This document shows positions 32,814 to 42,016 of a stretch of 64,000 bases of DNA, piece after piece. Both the position numbers and the translations under genes were made by a program. This stretch comes from M3007 sp040383605 (lineage in GTDB: Bacteria; Bacteroidota; Bacteroidia; Chitinophagales; Saprospiraceae), in assembly GCA_040383605.1 (NCBI GenBank), contig JBEIDF010000001.1, positions 1 through 64,000 of the forward strand, in the 5' to 3' direction. Each line of letters begins with the position of its first letter. The stretch's first letter is position 1. The notes beneath the pieces were generated by a model, which did no database searches, was not told the DNA's origin, and saw nothing but the letters and a program-made list of their open reading frames with translations.

Positions 32814-34085
32814 TTGGCCGCTTTGTACTCGCTCGGTATCCGAATTTTTGTCGCTCTTGTACACCTTGCTGCGCTTGCGCACCCGAAAGCGCGCCGCTGG
32901 GTAACCGGCCGTCGGCATTGGCGCCAAACACTGCGCCAACACTGGCATCCGACGCCTGCCGACCGGGTGCTTTGGGTGCACGCTGCCTCGCTCGGCGAAT
33001 TTGAGCAGGGCCGCCCCCTGATTGAAGCCTTCCGGACTGCCTATCCCCACTGGAAAATCGCGCTCACCTTTTTCTCGCCCTCCGGATATCTCATCCGAAA
33101 AAATTATCCCGGAGCCGATTGGGTGGGGTATCTGCCCGCAGACACGCCGGAAAATGCCCGGGACTTTCTTGCGCTGCTGCGCCCGGATCTCGCCGTTTTT
33201 GTAAAATACGAATTTTGGGCAAATTACCTGTTCGCGCTCCAAAATCGCAATACGCCGGTGCTCCTCATTTCCGCGCTGTTCCGACCCGATCAGCCTTTTT
33301 TTCAGTGGTATGGCGGGCATTGGCGGCGGATGCTGGACTGCTTCGCGCATATTTTTGTCCAAAATGAAGATTCAATGCGCCTCCTCCGCCAATACGGACA
33401 AGATAAGGTCTCCCTGGCCGGGGATACCCGAATTGACCGCGTGCTGGCGCTGCCCGCTTCAGCCCCGGAGAACCCGATCGTCGCCGCATTCGCGCATCGA
33501 AAAGATCATTTTACCCTCGTGGCGGGAAGTACCTGGCCGGCCGACGAAGCTGCCCTGATTCCGCTGCTGATAAACCCCGCGTTTGAAGCCTGGCGCCTGG
33601 TCGTGGCGCCGCACGAGCCATCGGAAGAAAATGTACAAGCCCTGGAAAAACGCCTGCACAACGCGGATCCAAGCCTGGCCGTCTTGCGGTATTCTCAGGC
33701 AAACCCGGAAAATGCCCCGGAAGCCCGGGTACTTATCCTGGATAATGTCGGATGGCTGAACGGCCTCTACCGCTACGGATACGCCGCTTTCATCGGCGGC
33801 GGTTTTGGCCGCGGAATCCACAACACGCTGGAGCCCGCCGCCTTCGGCCTGCCCGTGCTCTTCGGACCGAAATTTCAACAATTTGAAGAAGCCCGACAAA
33901 TGCAAACCGAAGGCGGGGCATTCCCCTGCGTTTCGACCGAACAGATCTGCCAGATACTGAAAACCCTGGAAAATCCAAGCCAAAGAACCAAAGCCTCGGC
34001 GGCGACAAAGCGGTTTTTGGAGGAAAATAAAGGCGCTACCGAAAAAATCTTGTCGTTTATCCGGCGTGAATTGAATATCCAATAA
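32814..34085 (+). CDS. waaA: 3-deoxy-D-manno-octulosonic acid transferase
   Basis: This 423-residue GT30 enzyme adds Kdo to lipid A precursor at the inner membrane. The N-terminus YSLGIRIFVALVHLAALAHP is the membrane-associated helix, followed by VHAASLGEFEQGRPLI with the catalytic Glu, FFSPSGY, FVKYEFWANYL, GDTRIDRVLALP and, in the donor domain, GGGFGRGIHNTLEPAAFGLP. The start is TTG at 32814, 5 nt after the stop of the upstream gene; the residues from this codon align with the usual family start and no ATG is available. Whether it adds one or two Kdo units cannot be read from sequence. Confidence 0.92.
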   Translation: MAALYSLGIRIFVALVHLAALAHPKARRWVTGRRHWRQTLRQHWHPTPADRVLWVHAASLGEFEQGRPLIEAFRTAYPHWKIALTFFSPSGYLIRKNYPGADWVGYLPADTPENARDFLALLRPDLAVFVKYEFWANYLFALQNRNTPVLLISALFRPDQPFFQWYGGHWRRMLDCFAHIFVQNEDSMRLLRQYGQDKVSLAGDTRIDRVLALPASAPENPIVAAFAHRKDHFTLVAGSTWPADEAALIPLLINPAFEAWRLVVAPHEPSEENVQALEKRLHNADPSLAVLRYSQANPENAPEARVLILDNVGWLNGLYRYGYAAFIGGGFGRGIHNTLEPAAFGLPVLFGPKFQQFEEARQMQTEGGAFPCVSTEQICQILKTLENPSQRTKASAATKRFLEENKGATEKILSFIRRELNIQ

Positions 34086-34164
34086 TTCAAGCCCACATTT
34101 TTTTGTAAAATGTTCGTGCCTGGGTTGTCTAACGCCATGCATATTATAATATTTATATATTATG

Positions 34165-34296
34165 TTTGTTTATTACATGAAGGTCTTTTTCAGCCAACCT
34201 TCGTTCCTTTTTTCGCTGTAATTAGTCCCATTACGCCTGCAAAAAGCGCCTTGTCTGGCTAAAAAATCCTTTTCATATTAGCATATAATTTTAGAC
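34165..34296. repeat. Palindrome family 1 copy C (inverted orientation)
   Basis: CGCTGTAATTAGTCCCATTA, CGCCTGCAAAAAGCGCC and TTGTCTGGCTAAAAAATCC are the complement of the element at 43322, ending in TTTTAGAC at 34289-34296. The left end is degenerate, so the 5' boundary is approximate. Confidence 0.85.
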
Positions 34297-34412
34297 ACGC
34301 TTTTAGACTAACCGATTACAAAAGTTCAAGTCATATATTTTTTCTAAAAACTGAAAAAGGATAAAAAATGCCCGTAATTTTGCATTTGGCGCAATTACTA
34401 CTGTCGCGGCGC

Positions 34413-34576
34413 TAAGGCCTTGTTCAAATGTTGATTTCTGGGCTGCAACTGCCCAATTTTATTTTTAACTGCGTTAAATTTTTCGCCGAATCGCCCGTAT
34501 TCGACTGCAAAATTTGCCTTGTTAAGAATAAAATTTTTCAGATTCGCCACAGAATCAAAATCTGAATACGGTCTTA
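34413..34576. repeat. Palindromic repeat family 2 copy 1
   Basis: This 164-bp element has ends TAAGGCCTTGTTCAAATG and GAATACGGTCTTA, and internal arms AATTTTATTTTTAACTGCG and CTTGTTAAGAATAAAATTTT that pair imperfectly. It is closely similar over its whole length to 46590-46753, in the same orientation. Confidence 0.85.
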
Positions 34577-34641
34577 AAAAGCAAACCCCGCGCCGCCCAG
34601 GCGCCGATCTGTAACTTGATTTTGCACAACCTGAATATACT

Positions 34642-36129
34642 ATGTTGTCTTTCGAAGAATACCGTCAATACGATGCCTTGGGCTTGGCCGAACTCGTCCG
34701 AAAGGGCGAGGTCACCCCACAGGAACTGCTTGATACGGCCATCGCGCGCGCGGAGGCGGTCAATCCCGCAATTAATGCAATCGTATTTAAGTTATACGAC
34801 CAGGCGCGGGCGGCAGCCGGACAAATAGACCGGAACGCACCCTTCGCCGGCGTCCCGTTTCTGGTCAAAGACCTTGGCGTGGAGGTGAAAGACGCACCGA
34901 TCCGCACAGGATGCCGCGGATTCGAAGGCAAAATTTCTAAGCTGGACAGCCTGGTGGTGGAAAAAATGAAACAGGCCGGATTGTTGATTTTTGGCAAGAC
35001 GAATACGCCCGAATTCGGAATTACCCCCTACACGGAACCGAAACTTTTCGGCCCCAGCCGCAACCCCTGGAACTTGGCGCACACGCCCGGCGGCTCCAGC
35101 GGCGGTTCCGCCGCCGCCGTGTCCGCCGGGATCACGCCCATTGCTACCGCAAACGATGGCGGGGGAAGTATTCGGATTCCGGCTTCAAATTGCGGATTGT
35201 TCGGAATGAAACCCACGCGCGGCCGCACTTCCTGGGCGCCCTCGCACGGCGAACACTGGGCGGGGGCCGCTGTGGAAGGCTGCGTGAGCCGTACAGTGCG
35301 CGATTCCGCTGCCTACCTGGATGCGATTCTCGGCGCCCATCCCGCCGACCCGTATCGGATTCCCCTGCCGGAACGGCCGTATCTGCACGAGGCGCACACG
35401 CCGCCCGGGAAACTGCGCATCGCGTATTCTCCCAATCATACGCTCGGGAAAAAGGTGTCGGACGACTGCCTGGCCGGACTGCAAAAAACGATTGATATCC
35501 TGCGAAAAGAGGGGCATATCGTAGAGGAAATTCCGCTCCCGTATCACATGGAAGACCTTACCAAGGCGTTTATCGTGATCGTGTCTGCAGAAGCGGCGGC
35601 AGATTTACAGGAACTAAGCGACTTCCTGGGCCGAAAAACCCGCCCGCGCGATGTGGAGTCGAATACCTACGCCTTCCACCTGCTGGGCAAGGCTTTTAAC
35701 GCCGCGGAATATGCGTATGCGAAACGCAAATGGAGCGACATCTCGCAGCGCATTTATGCCGCTACCGCTGCGTACGACGCTTTTCTGACGCCCACGCTCG
35801 CCAGGCCGCCACTCCGCGTCGGCGAACTAGAGCAGTCGCCCGCCGAGCAGTTTATGATTCAGGTAATCAATTTCCTCGGACTCGGCATCCTGGCCAAAGC
35901 CACGATTGACGATTTGGCCGAAAAAATATACGAGTACATGCCCTGGACGGTTTTCGCCAACGTCACCGGCCAGCCCTCTATGTCGGTTCCCATGCACTTT
36001 ACACCGGAAGGACTTCCGGTGGGGATGATGTTTACCGGCCGCTGGGGCGAAGAGGAGGTGCTGTTCCGGTTAGCCGGCCAGTTGGAAAACGCGGCGCCCT
36101 GGGTGGATAAAGTGCCGGGATCTGTGTAA
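34642..36129 (+). CDS. Amidase-signature family hydrolase
   Basis: This 495-residue enzyme shows the Ser-cisSer-Lys triad of the amidase signature family: Lys76 in VPFLVKDLGV, the cis-Ser in HTPGGSSGGSAAA (152/153) and the nucleophile Ser176 in ANDGGGSIRIPAS, followed by GLFGMKPTRGR. The C-terminal FANVTGQPSMSVPMHFTPEG segment is also typical. Relatives include 6-aminohexanoate and fatty-acid amide hydrolases and GatA; the absence of gatB/gatC neighbours and the sequence around the active site argue against GatA. The natural amide substrate is unknown. The ATG at 34642 gives the expected length. Confidence 0.88.
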   Translation: MLSFEEYRQYDALGLAELVRKGEVTPQELLDTAIARAEAVNPAINAIVFKLYDQARAAAGQIDRNAPFAGVPFLVKDLGVEVKDAPIRTGCRGFEGKISKLDSLVVEKMKQAGLLIFGKTNTPEFGITPYTEPKLFGPSRNPWNLAHTPGGSSGGSAAAVSAGITPIATANDGGGSIRIPASNCGLFGMKPTRGRTSWAPSHGEHWAGAAVEGCVSRTVRDSAAYLDAILGAHPADPYRIPLPERPYLHEAHTPPGKLRIAYSPNHTLGKKVSDDCLAGLQKTIDILRKEGHIVEEIPLPYHMEDLTKAFIVIVSAEAAADLQELSDFLGRKTRPRDVESNTYAFHLLGKAFNAAEYAYAKRKWSDISQRIYAATAAYDAFLTPTLARPPLRVGELEQSPAEQFMIQVINFLGLGILAKATIDDLAEKIYEYMPWTVFANVTGQPSMSVPMHFTPEGLPVGMMFTGRWGEEEVLFRLAGQLENAAPWVDKVPGSV

Positions 36130-36158
36130 ATTCGGTCAGACAGGGATAAGTTGCAGGA

Positions 36159-36818
36159 TCAAATCCGTTTTAACCAGCCTGCAATACTCAGGCGGTTTCG
36201 GTTGGTCGGGCGCACTTCATGATCTATCTCATCGCTGCGAAAAAAGGTGGCGCGACCGCCCTCAGGCAAGATGCTGATCTCCTGATCGTCGAGGTAAATC
36301 AACAGTTGGCCCGCATCGTCGGCATTCCAGGCTTCATTCAGATAGATCACCAGCGAAAACTTGCGGCCGGTGTCGGTTTTGAACTGATCCCGATGTCTTT
36401 TGTAAAAACTGCCTGCTTCGTACCGGGCAAAATGAAATTCATAACTATTGATACCGGTAAAACAGGTCTTGTTCAGGTACTCAATAAACGCCTCGATATA
36501 CTCCAAAAAGGCCTTTTCCGCTGCCGAGTTTTCTTTTTCCAGCCATTTTATGACGTCGCCCCGCAACTGCTCGTTGCGCTCGTAATTCGTATGTTGGCCG
36601 ACGCCGGCCGGGAACATTTGCCCGGCAGCATCGTACGCCTGTAATTGCGCGCGCAACGCCGCCTCGATTTCAGTCGGAATAAATCGGGCGACAGTACCAA
36701 ATTGCCGATCCAGTAGCCCGCTGATGAGTTCTTCAAATTTTTCTTCTTGCATCGCGATGTTTGCGATTGAAACGGCGCCGCCCGTGGTGAAATCGTCCCT
36801 GTTGATTCGTTCCTCCAA
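36159..36818 (-). CDS. 2-oxoglutarate/Fe(II) oxygenase, prolyl-4-hydroxylase-like
   Basis: This 219-residue protein has a C-terminal 2OG-Fe(II) domain: FARYEAGSFYKRHRDQF with the HxD iron ligands, KFSLVIYLNEAWNADDAGQL, and EIDHEVRPTNRNRLSIAGWL with the distal His and the 2OG-binding Arg. The N-terminal half is a helical extension. Family members hydroxylate proline or other residues in proteins, or act on small molecules; the target here is unknown. It starts 11 bp after the kbl stop and is probably in the same transcript. Confidence 0.85.
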   Translation of the reverse strand: MEERINRDDFTTGGAVSIANIAMQEEKFEELISGLLDRQFGTVARFIPTEIEAALRAQLQAYDAAGQMFPAGVGQHTNYERNEQLRGDVIKWLEKENSAAEKAFLEYIEAFIEYLNKTCFTGINSYEFHFARYEAGSFYKRHRDQFKTDTGRKFSLVIYLNEAWNADDAGQLLIYLDDQEISILPEGGRATFFRSDEIDHEVRPTNRNRLSIAGWLKRI

Positions 36819-36829
36819 TGGCCGACGGC

Positions 36830-38023
36830 CTAGATTACGCCCAGTTTTTTCCCAATTTTAGTAAACGCAGCCACTGCCTTGTCCAAGTGCTCCTGCTCAT
36901 GCGCAGCCGACAATTGCACGCGGATGCGCGCTTTGCCTTGCGGAACCACCGGATAGAAAAATCCGATGACGTAAATTTCTTCCTCCAGGAGCTCGCGGGC
37001 GAATTGTTGGGCCAGCGGCGCATCGTACAGCATGATGGGCACGATCGGGTGGTCGCCGGGGATGATGTCGAAGCCCGCGTCCGTCATGGCTTTTCGGAAC
37101 CATTGGGTGTTGTGTTCCAATTTGTCGCGCAGGGTCGTGTTTGCGCTGAGGATATCGAGTACTTTGATGGATGCGCCGACAATAGAGGGCGCCACGGTAT
37201 TGGAAAAAAGATAGGGCCGCGAGCGCTGGCGGAGGAGTTCCACGATTTCTTTCCGGCCAGAGGTAAAGCCGCCGGAAGCGCCGCCCAAAGCCTTGCCGAG
37301 CGTGCCGGTGATGATATCAATGCGGCCCATGACGTTGCGGTACTCGTGGGCGCCGCGCCCCGTTTTACCCAAAAAACCAGTAGCATGGCATTCATCAATG
37401 CCTACCATCGCCTCGTAGCGATCGGCGAGTTCGCAAACTTTGTCCAGTTGAGCGATCGTACCGTCCATAGAAAACGCGCCATCAGTGAAAATCAATTTGC
37501 GGCGCGCGCCGGCGGCGACCGCCGCTTGGAGCTGCGCCTCCAAATCCTCCATGTTGTTGTGCTTATAGCGGAAGCGCTTGGCTTTGCATAACCGGATTCC
37601 GTCAATAATCGAGGCGTGGTTGAGCTCGTCGCTGATGACAGCGTCTTCTTCACCCAACAGGGGTTCGAACAAACCGCCGTTTGCATCGAAGGCAGCAGCA
37701 TATAATATGGTGTCTTCCGTGCCCAAAAACTCGGAGAGTTTTCCCTCGAGTTCCTTGTGGATGTCCTGGGTGCCGCAGATAAAGCGTACCGAGGACAGGC
37801 CGTAGCCGTGCGTCCGGATGGCGTCTATGGCAGCCTCGATTACTGCCGGATGGCTGGACAAACCGAGGTAATTGTTGGCGCAAAAGTTGAGTACGTGCGG
37901 CAGGCGGGTCGTGTCAATTACCGGTCCTTGCGGCGTTGTGATGATGCGCTCTTCTTTATAAAGCCCGGCATCCCGGATTTGTTGGATTTCCTGGGCGATA
38001 GAAGCTTGGATGTTGGAAAACAT
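36830..38023 (-). CDS. kbl: Glycine C-acetyltransferase (2-amino-3-ketobutyrate CoA ligase)
   Basis: This 397-residue PLP enzyme of the alpha-oxoamine synthase family has NYLGLSSHPAVIEAA, GLSSVRFICGTQDIHKELE, VISDELNHASIIDGIRL, IFTDGAFSMDGTIAQLDKVC, DECHATGFLGKTGRG and TGTLGKALGGASGGF with the PLP lysine. The length and the SVRFICGTQDIHKELE segment fit Kbl, which splits 2-amino-3-oxobutyrate into glycine and acetyl-CoA in threonine breakdown; BioF and serine palmitoyltransferase are the alternatives. The ATG at 38023 is used; an earlier in-frame ATG at 38128 runs into the Omp85 gene. The partner threonine dehydrogenase is not in the window. Confidence 0.9.
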   Translation of the reverse strand: MFSNIQASIAQEIQQIRDAGLYKEERIITTPQGPVIDTTRLPHVLNFCANNYLGLSSHPAVIEAAIDAIRTHGYGLSSVRFICGTQDIHKELEGKLSEFLGTEDTILYAAAFDANGGLFEPLLGEEDAVISDELNHASIIDGIRLCKAKRFRYKHNNMEDLEAQLQAAVAAGARRKLIFTDGAFSMDGTIAQLDKVCELADRYEAMVGIDECHATGFLGKTGRGAHEYRNVMGRIDIITGTLGKALGGASGGFTSGRKEIVELLRQRSRPYLFSNTVAPSIVGASIKVLDILSANTTLRDKLEHNTQWFRKAMTDAGFDIIPGDHPIVPIMLYDAPLAQQFARELLEEEIYVIGFFYPVVPQGKARIRVQLSAAHEQEHLDKAVAAFTKIGKKLGVI

Positions 38024-38083
38024 ACGGCGTGGTGGATATGAGCGTTTGTTCCGATTTGAACGAACGGTAGGTGAATAACGCGG

Positions 38084-38091
38084 CAAAAATA
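38084..38091 (-). promoter_or_regulatory. -7 promoter box for kbl
   Basis: On the minus strand TATTTTTG matches TAnnTTTG, 60 nt before the kbl ATG and just after the Omp85 stop. No clear -33 element is seen. Confidence 0.4.
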
Positions 38092-38111
38092 ACATAAATC
38101 CCCAAGATGCG

Positions 38112-40496
38112 CTAAAAAGGATATCCAACCGACAGGTTGGGATTGAAGGCGCGCAGGCTGAGATCCGACCAGTTGCGCAGCACCCAGTACCGACCGGTAT
38201 CGTCCGGATACGGTTGCCGCATTTTCAGTCCCAGATCAAAACGGAGAACAAAGAAATCAAAATCGCCGCGAATCCCAAAACCGGTTCCCAATGCGATGTC
38301 CTTGTAAGAGTCCCAGCGCAGCTCCCCGCCCGGTCGGTCGGGGTCGGGCTGGAACGTCCAAATATTTCCGCCGTCCACAAACAAAGCGCCTTTGAACCAC
38401 CAAAAGAGCGGAAATCGCAACTCCGCGTTGAAATCGAGTCGAAAATTTGCCGCTTGATAGTACGGCGGGCCAGCCGGCGGATTGGGATCGCGGAATTTCC
38501 CAGGCCCTAGTTCCCGGATACGCCAGGCGCGAATACTGGAGGGGCCGCCCACGAAAAACTGCTTGACGTACGGCACCTCCCGCGTGTCGCCATACGCGCC
38601 CACAACACCGGCGCCCAGGCGCAGGGCGGCGGTCAGGCTGCGCGAAAACTCCCGGGTGTAACTGCCGTCTATCTCCAAACGCAGGTATTTGGAAAAATCC
38701 ACATCGGCAATCCGCCAGGTTTGATCTTTAAAAGCCGCTGACCAAAGCTGATTCAGCATAAAAATCTCCAATCCGGACAATTCCGCGTTGAATCGCATGT
38801 ACCAGCGCTCTCCAAACGCGTTCGGTTTGCTATTGATCGTGTGGGTCATGGAGCGCATCAGGAAGCCGGTGAACAGCTGCCGGTCGAACGAATTTTTCAA
38901 GAATTCATTTCGACCGAAAAGCGAATCGAATTGTGTGCCGAAAACCGGGCGCAGTGCGTCTATCCCGATATTATCAAAAGAAAAATAGCGTTCCTGATCG
39001 GGGCGGACTTCGTATCCAAAGGTGGCGTGAAAAAGATTGTACGCGTAATAATTGATAAGTTCCAGGTAATTATAGCTGAGCGACAGGCGGGTTTGGCCGT
39101 TCGCGCGCAGGTTGTTGTAAAAACTGTTGCCAAGCAGGCGATGCTTGCCCACCTGGATCTTTGAAAGCCCCTTCCACCAGCCCAGGTAGTCGAAAAAACG
39201 CGGGAATGTAAGGTCGTTTTGAAAAGCGAACTCCTGCGAGAAAATTGGACGGTTCCGATTCGTGATATCGAATTCGAGGTTGTACTGCAGGTTTGTCTGC
39301 ACGAGCTCGGCGCCCCGGAATACATTTCGGTTGCGGGCGTTCAGGGAAGAGGCGATCCCCAGCAAGCGGCCGCTCACCGCGCTGTTGGACGAGTTCAGGT
39401 CAACACCCCCGCCTATAGACAGGCGATTATACGTGGAAAAAGCAACGGCGACATTGAGCTGCTCGGGTTGGAGGCTGTCCGGGTAGGGTTTGACAGAGAC
39501 AAAACGAAAAATGCCGAGGTTATTCAGGTTTCGGATAGTTTGGTCTATCGCTTCCTGTCGGTACAGCGAATCCGGATGTACCATGATTTCGTCCCGGAGC
39601 CGACTGGGTTTCACCTTGAATTCCGGCTCGGCAGAAGCAAAATAGATATCCTGCAAGGTCGTATCGCGTCGGATGGAGGAGTAGTCCGGCACAAGGCTGG
39701 AAAAAACCGACACTTCGCCGAAGCGATAGATTTTGTGGAGTGTGGAGTCGGTTTCAGTGAGTACCTCCACCGTTACGTCGGTGGCTGTTCCGGTGCTGTC
39801 GCCAATAAATTCGACGTAATTGGGGATAAAATACGCATACCCCCGGTTTTTCAGGGCTGCGGTGATGCGGAGTTTCTCTGCTTCAAACCTCCGGCCGTCC
39901 ATCGCGCCGCCTTTTTTTAGCTGGGAGTTTTCGGCCTCCTGATTCAGGATACGCTGGATATTGCTGTCCGGACTGGCGAAGGCCGTTTCACGGATGGTGA
40001 AAAGGGGGCCAAGATCAAGCGTGTAAGCAGTTTTTGCTTTTTTGTTGCCCACAAATGCTGTTTCGAACCGACAGTCGGCTTTAAAATAGCCGCGTTGGCG
40101 CATATAGTTTTTAAAATTCGCCGCTGTTTTCTGTGTTTGCTCCTCATCGTAAATGGTGGGCGCTTCCGCGATCCTGCGCATGATCCACTGGGCAAATTTG
40201 CCTTTTCGATCTTTATATTTGTAGTAAAACCACACGCGATGGCGAAAAACAAACAGGTTTTTCTCGTTGGGTTTGAGTTTGTACAAGCCGGAGAGCTCGT
40301 AGGCCAGCGCTGTGCGTTGGGCAAAACCCATTTTTTGCGGGGCGGTAATCTCTAAAGAATTTTTCACTAACAAGCGTTCCCCTTTGGCGTCATCCAATTG
40401 CTTCGTAACATTGCAGGCGCTCGGAAAGAGCGCAAGGATTAGCAATCCGTACGGCAGAATACTGCGAAGTTTTAGGCTGTAATTCATTGGATTCAA
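38112..40496 (-). CDS. Omp85-family outer-membrane assembly protein, TamL-like lipoprotein
   Basis: This 794-residue protein has a lipoprotein-like signal (SILPYGLLILALFPSAC, Cys28), POTRA-type repeats in the first ~400 residues and a C-terminal Omp85 barrel with the late motif QFFVGGPSSIRAWRIRELGP, an equivalent of the conserved VRGF/Y lid segment, ending in SVGYPF. Bacteroidota have a lipidated TamA homologue (TamL) of this design, distinct from BamA, which lacks the lipid. It should act with TamB, not in the window, in outer-membrane protein or lipid delivery. It is divergent from the TrmH gene with 31 bp between starts, an arrangement often seen in this phylum. Confidence 0.85.
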   Translation of the reverse strand: MNPMNYSLKLRSILPYGLLILALFPSACNVTKQLDDAKGERLLVKNSLEITAPQKMGFAQRTALAYELSGLYKLKPNEKNLFVFRHRVWFYYKYKDRKGKFAQWIMRRIAEAPTIYDEEQTQKTAANFKNYMRQRGYFKADCRFETAFVGNKKAKTAYTLDLGPLFTIRETAFASPDSNIQRILNQEAENSQLKKGGAMDGRRFEAEKLRITAALKNRGYAYFIPNYVEFIGDSTGTATDVTVEVLTETDSTLHKIYRFGEVSVFSSLVPDYSSIRRDTTLQDIYFASAEPEFKVKPSRLRDEIMVHPDSLYRQEAIDQTIRNLNNLGIFRFVSVKPYPDSLQPEQLNVAVAFSTYNRLSIGGGVDLNSSNSAVSGRLLGIASSLNARNRNVFRGAELVQTNLQYNLEFDITNRNRPIFSQEFAFQNDLTFPRFFDYLGWWKGLSKIQVGKHRLLGNSFYNNLRANGQTRLSLSYNYLELINYYAYNLFHATFGYEVRPDQERYFSFDNIGIDALRPVFGTQFDSLFGRNEFLKNSFDRQLFTGFLMRSMTHTINSKPNAFGERWYMRFNAELSGLEIFMLNQLWSAAFKDQTWRIADVDFSKYLRLEIDGSYTREFSRSLTAALRLGAGVVGAYGDTREVPYVKQFFVGGPSSIRAWRIRELGPGKFRDPNPPAGPPYYQAANFRLDFNAELRFPLFWWFKGALFVDGGNIWTFQPDPDRPGGELRWDSYKDIALGTGFGIRGDFDFFVLRFDLGLKMRQPYPDDTGRYWVLRNWSDLSLRAFNPNLSVGYPF

Positions 40497-40527
40497 TAAC
40501 GCAAAAATTGTTGCCCGGCGATCTACT

Positions 40528-41289
40528 ATGCTCTCTCACAATCAGATCAAATTGCTGTCCGCGCTTTCGGTGAAAAAGTATCGGCAAAATTACCGAAAAT
40601 TCATCGTGGAAGGGGAGAAAATGACCCTCGAACTGCTTTCGCAATCCAAATTTACCGTGGAAAGCCTGTACGCCACGGAAAATTGGCTCCAACAACATGC
40701 AGATCACACCGCCGCGTTCACCGGCTCGTTGATCCCGGTGACGGATGCCGACCTCAAAAAAGTATCTTCGCTGACCACGCCGCCGGAGGTGCTGGCAGTC
40801 GTCACGCTCCCGGACACGCCGGACGCGCCGGCAGTTGTGGAAACTGGTTTTCACTTTTTCCTGGACGGTATCCGCGATCCGGGAAATATGGGCGCGATTT
40901 TGCGGATTGCCGATTGGTTTGGATTCCCGGCGGTTTTTTGTTCGCCGGATTGCGTGGATGTATTCAGCCCCAAGGTTGTCCAGGCTTCTATGGGTGCGTT
41001 TCTCCGGGTGCGCAGCCAAGAGTCCAGCCTGGAAGATTTGCTAAAAAAGACGCCGGGCATACCGGTACTCGGCGCCGTGATGCACGGCGATAATCTGTTC
41101 GGCGGGGGCTGGCCGCGCGGCGGACTGGTCGTCATCGGCAATGAAGGACAAGGCATCCGCCCGGCAGTCGAAGCCGCCCTCACGCACCGGCTCACCATTC
41201 CGCGCCCGCCCGGCGGCGGTGCAGAATCGCTCAATGCCTCCGTGGCGGCAGGTATTATCGCCGCATTTTTGGTCATGGGCAATCCATGA
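40528..41289 (+). CDS. TrmH/SpoU family RNA 2'-O-methyltransferase
   Basis: This 253-residue SPOUT enzyme has an N-terminal substrate-binding domain (KYRQNYRKFIVEGEKMTLEL) and the knotted domain with motif 1 LDGIRDPGNMGAILRIADWF, motif 2 VVIGNEGQGIRPAVE and motif 3 TIPRPPGGGAESLNASVAAG. It methylates a ribose in rRNA or tRNA using SAM; the exact nucleotide is not predictable from these motifs. The divergent gene is the Omp85 protein, and only 31 bp separate their start codons, so promoters must overlap. Confidence 0.92.
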   Translation: MLSHNQIKLLSALSVKKYRQNYRKFIVEGEKMTLELLSQSKFTVESLYATENWLQQHADHTAAFTGSLIPVTDADLKKVSSLTTPPEVLAVVTLPDTPDAPAVVETGFHFFLDGIRDPGNMGAILRIADWFGFPAVFCSPDCVDVFSPKVVQASMGAFLRVRSQESSLEDLLKKTPGIPVLGAVMHGDNLFGGGWPRGGLVVIGNEGQGIRPAVEAALTHRLTIPRPPGGGAESLNASVAAGIIAAFLVMGNP

Positions 41290-41421
41290 ACTATCTTTAA
41301 ACTTGCGCGTATTCCTCCGTTGGTCGTCAATATTTCCGTTTTTAGGCGAATAATTTGCCCTGATGCGCGATTTTTCCCTTACTTTCGTACGGTTAATTCA
41401 CAAACAAAAAATAGGTAAAAT

Positions 41422-42012
41422 ATGGATTTTAGAAAGTTCCTCCCTTGGATCGTTTTAGTATTGGGCGTAGTAGTCGTTTTTAGCGCCTGTGGGTCTTACA
41501 ATACGGCTGTCGGTAAAGACGAAGCCGTAAAAAAATCCTGGTCGCAGGTTGAAAACCAGTATCAACGCCGTTCCGATCTCATTCCCAATCTGGTGAGCAC
41601 GGTTAAAGGATATGCCAATTTTGAAGCGCAGACCCTGCAGGCCGTTATCGAGGCGCGTTCCAAAGCCACGCAGACGACGGTGGACGTAAGCAAACTGTCC
41701 ATGGAGAATATCCAGCAATTTGAACAAGCCCAAGGGGCGCTTAGCGGCGCGCTCAGCCGCCTGCTCGTTACGGTAGAACGCTATCCGGATCTAAAAGCAA
41801 ATCAGAATTTTATGGATTTGCAAAAACAGCTGGAGGGCACGGAAAACCGCATTTCGGTTGAACGGAAAAATTTCAACGAAGCGGTCAACGATTACAATGC
41901 GTACATCCGCCGTTTTCCCACCAATTTGTTCGTCGGCATATTCGGATTTTCCCAAAAGGGTTATTTCCAGGCTACCCAGGGCGCGGAAAAAGCGCCGGCG
42001 GTGCAATTCTAA
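41422..42012 (+). CDS. LemA family protein
   Basis: This 196-residue protein has one N-terminal membrane anchor (FLPWIVLVLGVVVVFSAC, a lipobox-like Cys at its end) and the LemA helical domain: SWSQVENQYQRRSDLIPNLV, STVKGYANFEAQTLQAVIEA, DLKANQNFMDLQKQLEGTEN and VNDYNAYIRRFPTNLFVGIF. LemA proteins are widespread, with no settled biochemical role. In Bacteroidota they are typically followed by two TPM-domain proteins, exactly as here (4-bp and overlapping junctions), so the three likely act together at the membrane. A near-consensus box TACTTTCG lies about 30 nt upstream. Confidence 0.93.
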   Translation: MDFRKFLPWIVLVLGVVVVFSACGSYNTAVGKDEAVKKSWSQVENQYQRRSDLIPNLVSTVKGYANFEAQTLQAVIEARSKATQTTVDVSKLSMENIQQFEQAQGALSGALSRLLVTVERYPDLKANQNFMDLQKQLEGTENRISVERKNFNEAVNDYNAYIRRFPTNLFVGIFGFSQKGYFQATQGAEKAPAVQF

Positions 42013-42016
42013 AACC

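Larger units (their letters stand above)
34086..34641. other. 556-bp gap occupied by two different palindromic repeats
   Basis: After an A/T-only stretch at 34141-34162 the gap holds family 1 copy C (about 34165-34296) and family 2 copy 1 (34413-34576), separated by about 116 bp with no recognisable feature. No gene or promoter box is evident before the amidase ATG at 34642. Confidence 0.6.
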
